From the NCBI GenBank assembly GCA_947095585.1, contig OX352761.1:84187919-84251918 (forward strand): a DNA stretch of 64,000 nt, written 5' to 3'. The stretch comes from Nephrocerus scutellatus. Taxonomy: Eukaryota; Arthropoda; Insecta; Diptera; Pipunculidae. Shown piece after piece: positions 22,308 through 32,589 of the stretch. Numbering within the stretch: position 1 is the first letter of the stretch; each line of letters begins with the position of its first letter. The notes under the pieces were generated by a model. That model was not told the DNA's origin, searched no databases, and saw only the letters and a program-made list of their open reading frames with translations. The position numbers and the translations under genes were made by a program.

Positions 22308-22446
22308 AGACATAACCGCGATCTCCTTAGAGAAGCATACAACTCATGGCATACGAGCATCATCAACTTTACCGCTGCCTATTTCCCAGGAGACGATGAA
22401 GAATCGCCACCAAAAACAACACAGAGCTTCGTTGAGTACTGCCTAG
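22308..22446 (+). CDS. Candidate coding exon of unknown gene, cut by RTE insertion
   Basis: A pyrimidine stretch and TTTCCAG precede 22308, a good splice acceptor. The open frame from there reads RHNRDLLREAYNSWHTSIIN, then FPGDDEESPPKTTQSFVEYC. Composition and codon pattern look more like a gene than the AT-rich surroundings, but I do not recognise the family. It could equally be a retroelement remnant. The frame runs into the CATCATCAT tail of a minus-strand RTE copy at about 22446, so the exon end is lost or displaced. An ATG in frame exists upstream at 22293. Confidence 0.25.
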
Positions 22447-23060
22447 CTCATCATCATCATCATATTTGGCTCTACAACCGGGGTACGGTACTGGCCTCCC
22501 GCAAATGTCTCTCCACCGGTCCCGATTTCGAGCCAATCCAGTTGGGCATCCCTAAACTCTGAGCGTCCTGGTTTACACCATCCTTCCAGCGTAGGTTTGG
22601 CCAGCCTCGCGGTCGTGTTCCATAAATCCTCATGCGAGCTAGGTGTCCTGCCCACCGGAGCCTACCGAGCTTAATTTTCTTCACGATGTCGACATCGCGG
22701 TAACGCTCGTAGACCTCATCATTATAAAGTCTCCGGAATCGTCCTTCCTCACATACGGGGCCAACAATTCTCCGTAAGACTTTTCTCTCGAACGCGGCTA
22801 AGAGGTCAGAATGCTGGTATGACCATTGTCTTAGTGTGAGTTTATTTGGAATGCCGAATTCTCTTATGGCCTTATTAAGTTCTACTATGGCTATGCTATC
22901 ATAGGCGGCTTTAAAGTCTATAAAAAGATGGTGTAGTGAGTTTTGAAACTCTAGACATTTTTCCATCACCTGCGTAATGGTGTAAATCTGATCAGTTGTT
23001 GACTTGCCTGGAAAGAAGCCACAATGTTATGGACCAATGATCCCTTTAGCGTATAGCATC
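22446..23060 (-). pseudogene. RTE-clade non-LTR fragment, copy 1 (internally deleted)
   Basis: The minus frame contains MEKCLEFQNSLHHLFIDFKA and AYDSI (RT motif with catalytic Asp). It then jumps to SDLLAAFERKVLRRIVGPVC and LRWAGHLARM, the C-terminal block. The intervening RT palm, including the YADD region present in the copy at 62187-64000, is deleted. The element ends in (ATG)n, as expected for RTE tails. The coding frame is broken and inactive. Confidence 0.8.
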
Positions 23061-23065
23061 ATAGG

Positions 23066-23510
23066 GCAGTAAATTCATTCTGCTCATTTAAATCCCCTGG
23101 AGGGGACGGGGTCTACCCAATTCTGCTGCAACGTGGGCTCAGGTAGAATCTCTGCTCATGAAACTCTACAAAGCCAGCTACAGCCTAGAATACGTTCCAA
23201 GGTGCTGAAGAGAAGTGCGAGTGATTTTCCTACCAAAGGTAGGTAAAAAATCTCCCGAAGATACCGGACCTATAGACCAATCAGCCTATCTTAATTTCTA
23301 CTTAAATCCATGGAGAAATATTACACTACTACATAAAATCTAATGTACTCCAAACTAACCCACTAAACTCCAGCCAGAACGCAGATCAGACAGGAAAATC
23401 AACGGAAACAGCACTGCATGAGCTGACAGATGAAATCGAAGACACACTTCGGAAGAAAGAAATGTTAATATGTGCTTCATAGACATTCAAGGCACTTTTG
23501 ACAACACTAA
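23066..23510 (+). pseudogene. I/R1-group RT fragment, 5' segment (split by Harbinger)
   Basis: Across several frames the plus strand gives SPGGDGVYPILLQ, VIFLPKVGKKSPEDT, LKSMEKYY, TGKSTETALHELTDEIEDTL and FIDIQGTFDN, the ordered RT motifs of I/R1-type elements. Sequence breaks at 23510 in GTFDNT and resumes in frame at 25891 (NFEVIQSQSSYLETW). Many stops and frameshifts make it a dead copy. Confidence 0.7.
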
Positions 23511-23762
23511 AGCTGTGTTTATTATTTCCGATCTAATCAATCTGATCGATCTAAGTATCTCCGCTCAGATCGATCTGATCAATTTTGTTGCTGTTTCTTA
23601 TCTTTTTTCAGATTATTAGATCGATTTTTTTGATTTGCAAAAATATTCTTATTTATCAGATGGATTTTAGTTTAGCTAACTTCATATCTCAAATCACTTA
23701 CAATACTAGGTAGGCGGTGTAAGGTCTGTCATTATTTGATTTTTATTATTTCAAACGTTTAA

Positions 23763-24325
23763 ATGGAAATAGAAGAAAATGATAATTATTATGTGGAAGA
23801 AGGTAAATAATTTTATTAAATAACCGAATAATTATTTTATACAGCCATATTTTTCATAGAGTTTTTGGTTGATGTGGAAAACGAAATCCAGAATACTATT
23901 TTGGATGATAGATACTAAAAAAAATGACATTCTCAAGTGGACGAGACCCTTAACACTCTCGTTGCTTTTAACCACAAAACAATTTTACAACGATTTCGAT
24001 TTTAAATTAAAAATAAATGTTTGGAATTGCATTGCAAAGGAAGTTGGAAAAGTGTCGAGAATTAAATTAAGTGGCTAAAAGGCCGGAGGTGAACCCCGAA
24101 GCAACTTGCAGTAGCGCTTCATCATCGGTTACAAGGCCCAATAGAGTGCCAACGACAAACACGGCGACAAACTCAGAGTCTCAGAGCCAATCTGACGTAT
24201 CACCTTCTTCTCCAGAACCTCAAAAAAAATCTAGAATTTCAGACGTGCAACGACGTCACGATGAAAAAGTTTTACGGCAAGACCGCTTCCTGGATTTAAT
24301 GGAGAAAATGATCGATAAAATGTGA
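23763..24325 (+). pseudogene. Harbinger Myb/SANT-like accessory protein
   Basis: ATG at 23763 opens MEIEENDNYYVEE. A GTAAAT donor then TTTCATAG acceptor would join to FLVDVENEIQNTILDDRY, where an in-frame stop occurs. Further frames give ILKWTRPLTLSLLL, FKLKINVWNCIAKE and an Ser-rich tail with IDKM at the end. A W...W helix-turn-helix of this type precedes a coiled tail in the Myb-like protein that helps Harbinger transposase enter the nucleus and bind its ends. Stops and frame changes show it is broken. Confidence 0.55.
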
Positions 24326-24449
24326 TTTAAATATATATTTTCTAACTTATTTTTAAAAATTCAAGTTTGATAACTATGTGATATGGAGAATGTGGGTTGA
24401 TTAAAAAAAAAATATTAGTGAATTTAAATAAAGTTTTATTTTTTTGTTT

Positions 24450-25595
24450 GATTATAAAGAATAACAAATTATTTGTCTTTTATTTAAACCCGACGATTCG
24501 GCTAGTTCATTTCGAGGTGTTGAGTTTTCTCCTTTCAAATGAACACTTTGTTCTTTAATATTGCCATTAAAATTAATGCACACATTATGCAGAATGCAAC
24601 ACGACATAATAATTAGACTATAAACTCGATTCTTCTATTCTCGAGCAACTTTAAACGCCTAAACCGAGACTTTAGAATTCCGAATGCGTTCTCAATGCGA
24701 ATTCGACTTGTCGCTAAACATCGATTATACTTTTTTTGACGATCGGTTAAATATCCAGTATTTTTAAACGGTGTCAGTAAATCTTCCATCAATGGATAAG
24801 GGCTATCACCAATAAGCTGGAGCCCCTGTCCAATTTGTTTTCTACCATTGGACAGATTCCTGTAAATATGTGACCTCTTCCAGACAGATGCATCATGTAC
24901 TGACCCTGCTTCGCCCACGTAGCAGTCTATAAATTGTTTGCGGTCATTGCAAATACCTTGCAACACAACCGAATGATATCCTTTTCTATTAATGTATGAG
25001 GAATGGTTTTGCTTTGGTGCCAATATTTTAAAGTGGCATCCGTCAATTGCCTCCTACTCCTAGCATTTAAATAAACATTTAATATAAATCTGCATAATTA
25101 TTAAATATGTATCTGCTCGCTTACCTGGAAATTTTGGAAACCCACTAGAAATCCGATGCTGCTCGATTTCCGAAGGCCATTCTATGATGCGGTTCGCGAC
25201 ATTAATTTTCAACAGCTTTTTGCAAGTCCTGTATAATATGCGAAAACAAGAGGATCTGCATATGTTGAACCTACTACCGACCGTCCTGTAATATTAAAGT
25301 TATATGATAAATTCCAGCATAAAGTAAAAATTAAACAATACCTAAATGCTTCTGCATTTGCTAAATACCAAACAGTCACCATCAATTGCTTTTCTATCCC
25401 CATTTCAGGCCTTGTTTCATGTGAACGGAAGGTCGCTAAATACCCACAAATATGTTGGAATGTTTCAATATTCATTCGAAAATGCAGTTTGAAGTGCCCA
25501 TCCAACATTCGTGGTACAATTTCCTCCGCATAATTTTCTAAATTGTTGTTTTCTTCCTAACCCTCTTCTTCTTCAGAGTCAGAAAACATCACCAT
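24450..25595 (-). pseudogene. Harbinger transposase (HARBI1-like, DDE_Tnp_4)
   Basis: It reads as three exons on the minus strand. Exon 1 (25595-25342) starts MVMFSDSEEEE with one in-frame stop, then LHFRMNIETFQHICGYLA. An intron 25341-25286 has GT...AG. Exon 2 (25285-25125) gives TVGSRFNICRSSCFRILYRT and IIEWPSEIEQHRISSGFPKF. An intron 25124-25061 follows. Exon 3 starts with one extra G, then AIDGCHFKI, YINRKGYHSVVLQGIC (first catalytic Asp in IDG), GSVHDASVWKRS (second Asp), GDSPYPL and RIRIENAFGILKSRF (Glu). A late frameshift precedes IIMSCCILHN. DDE residues are visible, but one stop and two frameshifts disable it. Confidence 0.8.
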
Positions 25596-25890
25596 TCGGG
25601 CTCCTTGCAATAAAGCAAAAACTCCCCTAAAAAAAGGGGTTCATTTTTTTTTCGTTTAATAATTTCGTTCAACCACAATTTAATTTTCGCTTTACTCACT
25701 ACAATACCTCAGTAGTAGTGAAAATTGTTTTTTTTTTTACTCTGACAGTTCGACGACAATTGATTGACTATAATATTTTTTTGAGCTATCAAATCTGAAA
25801 TCTGTTTCTTATTTCAGATCGCTCAGATCGTTTTATTTTAGATTCGAAAATCTGCTCGATCTACAAATTTAAATAAGAAACACAGCATAA

Positions 25891-25975
25891 CTTCGAAGTG
25901 ATTCAATCACAATCCAGTTACTTGGAAACGTGGTAATAGTGCTATTTGGGTTTTGGACAGTTGCAAAATGTGAAA
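25891..25975 (+). pseudogene. I/R1-group RT fragment, 3' segment
   Basis: Continuation of 23066-23510 after the Harbinger insertion: NFEVIQSQSSYLETW then stops. Coding similarity fades before the MITE at 25983. Confidence 0.65.
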
Positions 25976-25982
25976 TATTTTT

Positions 25983-26130
25983 ATAATAGGGGTATTTTAT
26001 TGCCGAGGAATAAGGAATTAGAATTTTAAGACCAGCAAAACAACAGGTTTTCTTATTCCAAAGATGGTATAAGATAGTGCAATTGTTGTTGTAATTCCTT
26101 ATTCCTCGGCAAATAAAATACAGCTATTAA
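25983..26130. mobile_element. Short hairpin MITE
   Basis: Inverted arms of about 38 bp: ATTGCCGAGGAATAAGGAAT at the left and ATTCCTTATTCCTCGGCAAA at the right, with outer AATAG / CTATT also pairing. Total 148 bp with no coding. Flanks do not show a sure target duplication, so the superfamily is open. Confidence 0.7.
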
Positions 26131-26284
26131 TACAGATCATGTTTTGTGATTTCTTGTAGGAATAGGCGCGTTCGAGATAGTTCAGGGCTCAGATATTTTC
26201 TCTCGCTCCTCACTGAGGAGGATTACTTTCATTCGAACAACATGTCAGCTGAACAATAAAAACTTGTCAAACTCAACCACCATA

Positions 26285-26645
26285 GCGAGGAGAGTGCGAG
26301 AGGTTATTGAGGTTGTTTTAAGAGGTTCTTGAATGGGGTTTTGAAAGAGCCTTAAGAAGATTTTGAGGAGGTTTTAAGGGGGGTCTTTTAGGGGTGCTTT
26401 GGTGGGTCTTGAGGTGGACTCGAGGTGGTCTTGATGGGGGTCTTAGGAGGGTCTGAATGTTGTCTTGCCGGGATCTTGAGAGGCTCTTTAGGTGGTAATG
26501 AGGAAAGTCTTGAGATGGTTTTGAGATGTGGACTTTAGTTGGTCGTGAGGGGGTCTTAAGAAGGTTTTGAGGGGTTTAGGGGTCGTAGTCTTTGGAAGGC
26601 TTTTGAAAGTCTTTTGGTGGTATTTTGGGGGCCTTTCGGGGGGCC
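26285..26645 (+). repeat. Degenerate G/T-rich minisatellite
   Basis: About 360 bp built from variants of GGTCTTGAGG separated by TTTT or GGGG runs, with very little C on the plus strand. Units are irregular (roughly 10-17 bp). Repeated runs of G could allow G-quadruplex formation. Confidence 0.75.
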
Positions 26646-26924
26646 GCACATTACTATCCCTTCTTCATATTATTAAAATTATATACATATTTCAATAAAA
26701 ACTAAAAAGTATAAAATAATATATAATATATGCATTTATGGAAGCCCCTAAAAGGTAGAAAATAAAATAGAACTGTTATAAAATAAATGAATATGCCAGA
26801 TTTCCATTGAAATCTTTTAAGAAATTTTCGTTTATTTTATAATAGTTGTTGTTGCTTCAGACCTACAGCACATTTATGGGCTAGTTGTGCAAAAACAAAC
26901 ATATTTTAAAAAAAGTATATTGAG

Positions 26925-27165
26925 TTTTTTTTTTTGTTTTTTGTTTAAATTTCTTTTGCACTTTACAGATTTCTCCTAAGTGTTATACTTTTTGAGTTAA
27001 TTGCCAAAAATCAAAACATAAACTGTCACTTTCGGTTGTCAGTTATCCGTCAAAATCATGGCCTTCACAATTTATGTAAAAAGCTTAAATATGAATTTTC
27101 ATGCCGTTAAGTTTAGCCGTCAGGGCTGAACACCGACACATAGACAGAGATTTTCATGATTACTA
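26925..27165 (-). repeat. Dispersed repeat, related to 53285-53545
   Basis: The reverse complement aligns with 53330-53545: shared ATGAAAATTCATATTTAAGC, TTTTTACATAAATTGTGA and AGTGCAAAAGAAATTTAAA. No coding capacity. Class unknown. Confidence 0.65.
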
Positions 27166-27419
27166 TACTTTCTTTTACTATGTAAAAGAAAGTGAAAATT
27201 ATTAATATTTTATTCTGAATTTTCTGAAATATACTGAATACTCTGTATATTTTGCAGCTGATGTATTAAATCAGCTGTTAAGATAGGCCATTTGGTTTTG
27301 TGCTGACAACAGAAAAGAAAATCACAATTACATATTTTGCGATACATATATTTGACAGTTCACTATTCACTTTTGATTCTGAACAGTGAACATTTGTCCG
27401 TCAAATCGTCCTTCTGCCA

Positions 27420-27764
27420 ATGTGATTAAAACATACTAACAATTGTGGTGCAAAGAGTTCAGAAATTTTAATTTAGGACCTGCTTCTGGGCTTGGCTTCT
27501 GCTGGGTTATTAAGTTAAAATTTTCTTGTGTGTTAGTGTTTATTCAGCTTATGAACATCTAGTTTGATCGTTAATTAATTATATATATTAAGAATCAAAA
27601 TCAAATTTGTAAGTTATAACAAAAAAATTAAGTGAAAGTGTTTATTTTTATTAAGATTTCATCTTCAAGCACAAGAAAATAAAGTGCTACAAGCTGCACG
27701 GAGTTTCGAGAAATTTATTTTAAAATTAGTTTCTATTGAGGAAAAGCACAAAAAAAACATCAAC
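27420..27764 (+). other. Candidate non-coding exon ending at a strong splice donor
   Basis: Sequence up to 27764 has no ATG-led frame of note and ends AACATCAAC|GTAAGT, a near-consensus donor, followed by a pyrimidine-rich start of intron. Snap25 coding exons begin with an acceptor at 50410 on the same strand, so this could be an upstream 5' UTR exon of Snap25 or of an unrelated transcript. This is inference from one splice motif only. Confidence 0.2.
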
Positions 27765-28678
27765 GTAAGTTACTTTCCTTAAATATTTCTTAAATTGGTT
27801 TATTTGACGAAAAAGAGTATGTCTACACCGATGACGTTATTGGCTATTTATTGATAGTCGTCATCGTCATTAAAAATATAATCATAATCACAATTTTCTG
27901 ATTTCACGATTGGCTGGGGGACATCTATTTCAAAAAATCACAAAATTGATTTATGTTTTTTTCAATTCTTTAAAAGTTCGTGCTAAAATTTTCTTTTTTT
28001 TTTTGTTTTAATTTTTAATTTATTATTTAATCGAAAAAAAGTTTAATAAAAGTTAAAATGGATTGGATTTTTTTTTTCAAAATGCATAGGGTGCAATTTT
28101 GCTGGATTGCTCTACTTGCGCAGGTCCGTGACCGTGACTTAAGCATCTGTCGGTGGTATGTTGCATGGTGCAACTAGAATGTACTGCAAAGGCAGGTCCG
28201 GCGCTATATTTCACTGGGCCTTGTGCGAATACTGTCGGTTATTAATTTAAAGAAAAACACTAAAAATTGTCTATTGTTTTTTACATATCAAATTTCAATG
28301 AATATGTTCTTATGCTAAGTCACAAAAGATTTTAATGCTATGATAACCAAAGTTTCGGTTTCGAATTTTATTTTTTTTTTATTTTAAAGTTTTCATTGAA
28401 GTAATATTTTCAGACTTTTGTTAATATGATTTTTAAAATAATTTTATCGCCTGATATTTTTTTTGTTATTATATTGCTGTCCTGTCGGAGGGGATGATTT
28501 ACTTATTATTATACTACGTTATTTTTAACAAAAAAATTAAGTAGTAGTTGTGTGAGACCGCGAAGCGCGCATCGCTGTGGTAGCAGTGTAGGGCGCCCAA
28601 GAATTGATAGCTAAAACCAACCAAATTAGCTTGTAATTAGAAAAATGCTGAAATTTAGTTTTAAATAATAATAATATT
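27765..28678. other. No gene recognised
   Basis: AT-rich, with homopolymer runs. A GC-richer patch at about 28110-28250 has no open frame I can assign. Confidence 0.5.
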
Positions 28679-28956
28679 CGGCGCTACAGACCGTTGCAGT
28701 CCAAGGTCTAGCATCTCGCGATTATTTGTGTTGTGCATGTATATTTTTGGACACAAATGAAAGGTACCTACAATTTAGGCCGTATCCGAACGGCGAATTA
28801 AGAAGCTTTCCGTGACAAGTAATTGTTACTCATGGAACGTTAGTCACCCATTCGCGAGAGGTGGGACACCGTGAAAAATACTTTTGGTGTTGCTGGGATT
28901 CGAACCTGAACCTCCTGCTCAGCAGCCATGTGCACTTCCACTGAGCCACGGCGCCC
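28679..28956 (-). mobile_element. tRNA-derived SINE, copy 2
   Basis: The minus strand begins GGGCGCCGTGGCTCAGTGG (A box) with B box GGTTCGAATCCCAGC, then the same body as 8360-8633 (CCACCTCTCGCGAATGGGTG, TTCGGATACGGCC). Tail TAATAATAATAT. No clear target duplication. Confidence 0.8.
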
Positions 28957-30549
28957 ACAATCTTATCTATAATATCAACCCAATTAAATAAACAATAAAT
29001 TAGTTAAATAATTTTCATTTAACAAAAATTCGAGACCAACAAATCGCTCCTGAGATATTCACGCCTTAAGTAGGTATTAATTAATTTTAATATTGGGAAG
29101 ATGCGCTTAGCTGATGACTCGGTACTAGGCTTTAATATTAATGTCCGCAATAATAATTAAGGGTAGAGTTCCGCCAATTTGTTTGAACATATATACTTTT
29201 ATGCATCAAGAACAGTGCATTTTTTTACTTGGCACTACATATGAAAACGCTCGCTTCTCCAGCCAAGTTCGAAGCCATAAACATCGCACAATAAGCCCGA
29301 TATTAACATGTTTTGATGTTTTGTCCATAGCTGCAGGAAACCCAAAATTTTTAAAAAAATTTAATTTTCTGGAATTATTTTTTATCATTACCGTACCGAG
29401 TAAATCGATGTGAAAAATATTAATTCGCCCTATCATAACTTATTACTTATAAACAGATTTTTGCAAATAGAACTTATAATTTAAATAAATTCATTTTATA
29501 TATCGTGATTCAAGTAATGATACTTACTTTCACTTCATTTATACCTTTTTACATGATCTTCAAATTTGGCTTCTAATTCGATCTGTCCTAAAAAGTTTCA
29601 GTTTAAAGTGTACGATATATCACTATTACCTCAATTATCGCTAAATTATGTTCGGACAGATGTATTATTATCGCTTCTATTTAGTCGAGAACTTTTCTTC
29701 ATCGAAATCTCATTCCATTGTTAGAAAAATTGAACATGTTTAATAGAATTTTCGTGTTCAATAATTCGTTCACTTAAACGTCACCAAGCGGTAAAACCAA
29801 AAAAACAATATATGGCATCAGTTTTTTTGGAATATACAAGCCACCGAAACGAAATGTCTCCATGTGGATTAACGTCATTAGTGTTACTCGCTTAAAACAT
29901 AAAGTGCGGTATTTGGATTAAAAAAAGTTTTATTCTTGTCGCATATCAAAAACTAGTTATATCTGTTATTCAGAAAAAAAATCAAAAACAGCTCAGCACA
30001 AGATACTTTTTGTCTCAGCGGACGAAAAAATTAAACTCGTTTAGGTGCATTGCACTGCTTTTCACTCTGTTTCAGGCTTATGTTTTACAATAGTATTTAA
30101 GTGTTAGAAGAGCTAGTAATATTTTTATTAATTCATAAATAATTAAAGATCTCAATTCGAGCGGGGCCCAGTTCAGCCGCACTGTTAGCACTTGCGTAGC
30201 GCCGGCCGTGTGCAAAGGTCTAGGCATTTTGGTATACGTGCATAAATAACTAACTACTGTGTATATATCCTACTTTACTATTGATTTCTTCGTTAATGTT
30301 TTTTTTGTAGCAAACAATAAATGACAGTGCTTATACGCTCAATGCTGTTTGTCATTGCTTTTTCCATGTTTAAATTTGTATGTACTTGCAGAGAAAATCA
30401 ATCAGTTAAAAAATAATAATGTTAATTGAATGAAAATATAAAATAAAATTAATTTAAAATATTGAAATTTGTCTCTCTCTCTCTTTGACTCTCCTAATTA
30501 GCAATTTGATTTGTCACACATTTTGTCACCATAATTTCCATAGCTAACT
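28957..30549. other. No gene recognised
   Basis: AT-rich, with a short (CT)n tract near 30473-30485. A frame at 29206-29436 (minus) contains FHIDLLGTV but does not continue as an integrase. Confidence 0.45.
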
Positions 30550-30864
30550 TCAAGTATTAAGTTTATGAGCTGTCAATCCTTTAGTGAATATATCTGCTTC
30601 TTGTTTTTCTGTTGGTATGTAATTAACCACAAGCCCATCTTCCTCTACCTCTACCAACTTTTGAACAAAATGATATCGGGTCTGTATAGGTTTACCCCTC
30701 TCGTGGAAAACCGGATTTGTCATCAGTTTAATAGCGCTTTGATTATCTACATGTAGAATAGGAAATAAATAATTTTTAACAGCACCTATTTCCGTCAATA
30801 ATCTGTCAATCCTTACAATAGATTTGCCAGTTTCATTCGCAGCTACATATTTGGCTTCCATAGA
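30550..30864 (-). pseudogene. Ty1/copia RNase H C-terminal fragment
   Basis: The minus frame reads MEAKYVAANETGKS, LHVDNQSAIKLMTNPVFHER, RYHFVQKLVE and YIPTEKQEADIFTKGL. This order (EA.Y.A, DNQSAI, NP..H.R, YHF, PT..Q.AD..TK) is the hallmark of the copia RNase H end of Pol. Catalytic Asp in VDNQ and EADIFTK are kept, but upstream domains are absent, so it is a fragment about 100 residues long. No LTR of a copia element is seen next to it. Confidence 0.85.
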
Positions 30865-30989
30865 CGTTAATGATATGCATTTCTGAATTTTGCTTTTCCA
30901 GATTTTTTTTAATTAGTCTAAGAGATGTACTACCAACCTAATGATGGGTGACATATATAAAGGTCAACGGTCAGGTCAACGCAGATTTC

Positions 30990-31370
30990 GAGCCAGCCTC
31001 GGCTAGTTCATCTGCAGACTCGTTGCCTTTAATTCTTTGATGACATCGTAGCAGAATTTAACTAATAAGAGTCAATTTAATGGACGACAAGGCTTTAAGT
31101 GCTGCCTGCCTATCTAAAACGATATAAATTCTCACGCCATTAATGCATTTGCTAAGGTTAATCTTGGCGCAGATCTCAGTGCCATTAAGTCCCGCCTGGA
31201 ATATCGTGGGACTCATTCCCTTTAGTATCTAGGCTTTGGTGAAGGGTCCAAAGACACCAGCTCTAACTCCAGATCCAATCTTCGATCAATCTGTGAACCA
31301 GACCAGATCACTAGCCTCCAGTGCCGGAACACCATTAGACTTGTCTGCATGGTCCAATATCCCTGACCAT
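30990..31370 (-). pseudogene. RNase H domain remnant of a non-LTR element
   Basis: Minus-strand translation gives LEASDLVWFTD, GSGVRAGVFGPFTKA, TIFQAGLNGTEIC, IYIVLDRQAALKALSS and KGNESADELAEAGS. This is the RNase H layout of I/R1/LOA-type elements, with a first Asp, a DxQAAL block and the final NESADELA. Stops interrupt it. It may come from the same family as the long element at 33090-38450, but I cannot show this. Confidence 0.7.
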
Positions 31371-31564
31371 TGTTTTATGTCTAATGAAATTCACGTATAA
31401 GATAGTACTGTTTATTCATATTGTTATGAAAAGTAGTTAGTAGCTCATATAATAGAATTCAAATCCTAAAATAAATCTCAATGTAAATACTGCATACTAA
31501 AAATAAGCACTTTCATGTTGCCTACTTTAGGCTCTAAAAATATTAGATTATTTGAAATTTGAAA

Positions 31565-31971
31565 TGTAACTGCCTGCAAGTTTGAATCATTGTGTACTGG
31601 TCAAACAAGTAGTCAAACCGGTTTGTGCGGTTTGCCCGGTTTTTGTAAAAGAACATTACAATATTGGAAGTTTCTGGAAGCTTTTGATTGAGTATAAATA
31701 GAGGCGTTATGCCGAAGTAAGATGATTAGTTAATTGGAATTTCACCAGTGAAGTTGTAAAAGTTCTTGCAAAGCGATTAAGCTACTACCTAAGAGAATTA
31801 TTATGAAGTACAAGTATTATAAGTGTTCTTGTGTACATTTAAAGTTATCACCAGTATAAATTGTGAACTTGTGTTATTTTTACTGCTTGTGAATTAAAGT
31901 TATTATTTGCAAATTAATAAACTTGTGTTTGCAAAATCCTTTACGAACTCGAAAGCCTGAATTTCGTAACA
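31565..31971 (+). repeat. Gypsy-C 5' LTR
   Basis: 407 bp from TGTAACTGCCTGC to TTTCGTAACA. It holds a TATAAATA box at 31693-31700 and AATAAA at about 31914-31919. It is followed directly by ATTGCTGTCCGAAGTGGGA, which resembles a mutated primer-binding site. No matching 3' LTR is in the window. Confidence 0.6.
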
Positions 31972-32134
31972 ATTGCTGTCCGAAGTGGGATTTTGCAAAT
32001 CGTGAGAGATTAAAATTTTGCAAATCGTGTAATTTGAGAGACAATAAAAATTTGGAAATTGTGAGACAGTCACATTTTGGACAATAAATAATTTAATTGG
32101 TGATTTTCTAAACCTTGAGACAGTAAATAATAAA

Positions 32135-32560
32135 ATGGAAAGTGCTGTTAACATTAAATCCTATAGCTCCCAGGAGCTTAAAGAAGAGCTTGGAAGGCGA
32201 GGTCTAAGCACTGCCGGAAATAAGCACGAGCTATTTCTCCGATTGCAACAAGTCGTTAAAGGGGAAAAAGCAGCAAGCTGGTGAAGTGTTTTCGATTGAG
32301 ACGGAGTTAGTGGAGCGAAAAACGGCTACTTCGGAAGAAAAGGGTGGTGTGTCAAGCATGGAAGCGATGTTGCAAGTTATAGTTCAGCAAATGAAAGAAA
32401 TGAAGCATCAAAGTGAACAATCGCAGCAACAGAACAGCAAATCCAAAAGTTGAAGAAATAATTGAATCAGCAAAATCAGCAGTTAAATTCAAAATTGACT
32501 AATAAGTTTGAACAGCAAATTCAACAATCCCAGAAGCAAAGCCGAGAGTTGAACTTAAAG
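32135..32560 (+). pseudogene. Gypsy-C gag N-terminus with SAP-like motif
   Basis: ATG at 32135 follows the LTR and leader. The first 49 codons read SYSSQELKEELGRRGLSTAG and NKHELFLRLQQ, the two-helix pattern of a SAP DNA-binding motif. A one-base frameshift follows. The next frame is Gln- and Lys-rich with MEAMLQVIVQQMKEMKHQSE, a coiled coil. Such N-termini occur in some insect gypsy Gag proteins. Coding ends at the junction with an inverted integrase fragment near 32560-32590. Confidence 0.6.
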
Positions 32561-32589
32561 AAAACTTCACTTCTTTTTCTCCCTTTGTC

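Larger units (their letters stand above)
23511..25887. mobile_element. PIF/Harbinger DNA transposon
   Basis: A 2377-bp element with terminal repeats (A/T)GCTGTGTTTnTTATTT, flanked by TAA at 23508-23510 and 25888-25890. A 3-bp TWA duplication is diagnostic of this superfamily. It carries the two genes expected of an autonomous copy: a Myb-like accessory gene (plus) and a HARBI1-type transposase (minus), arranged convergently. Joining the flanks restores the host RT reading frame. Confidence 0.9.

Noticed and set aside
29206..29436. Minus-strand frame with FHIDLLGTV resembling the start of an integrase core
   Set aside because: No zinc region before it and no core motifs after it; likely chance in AT-rich DNA.
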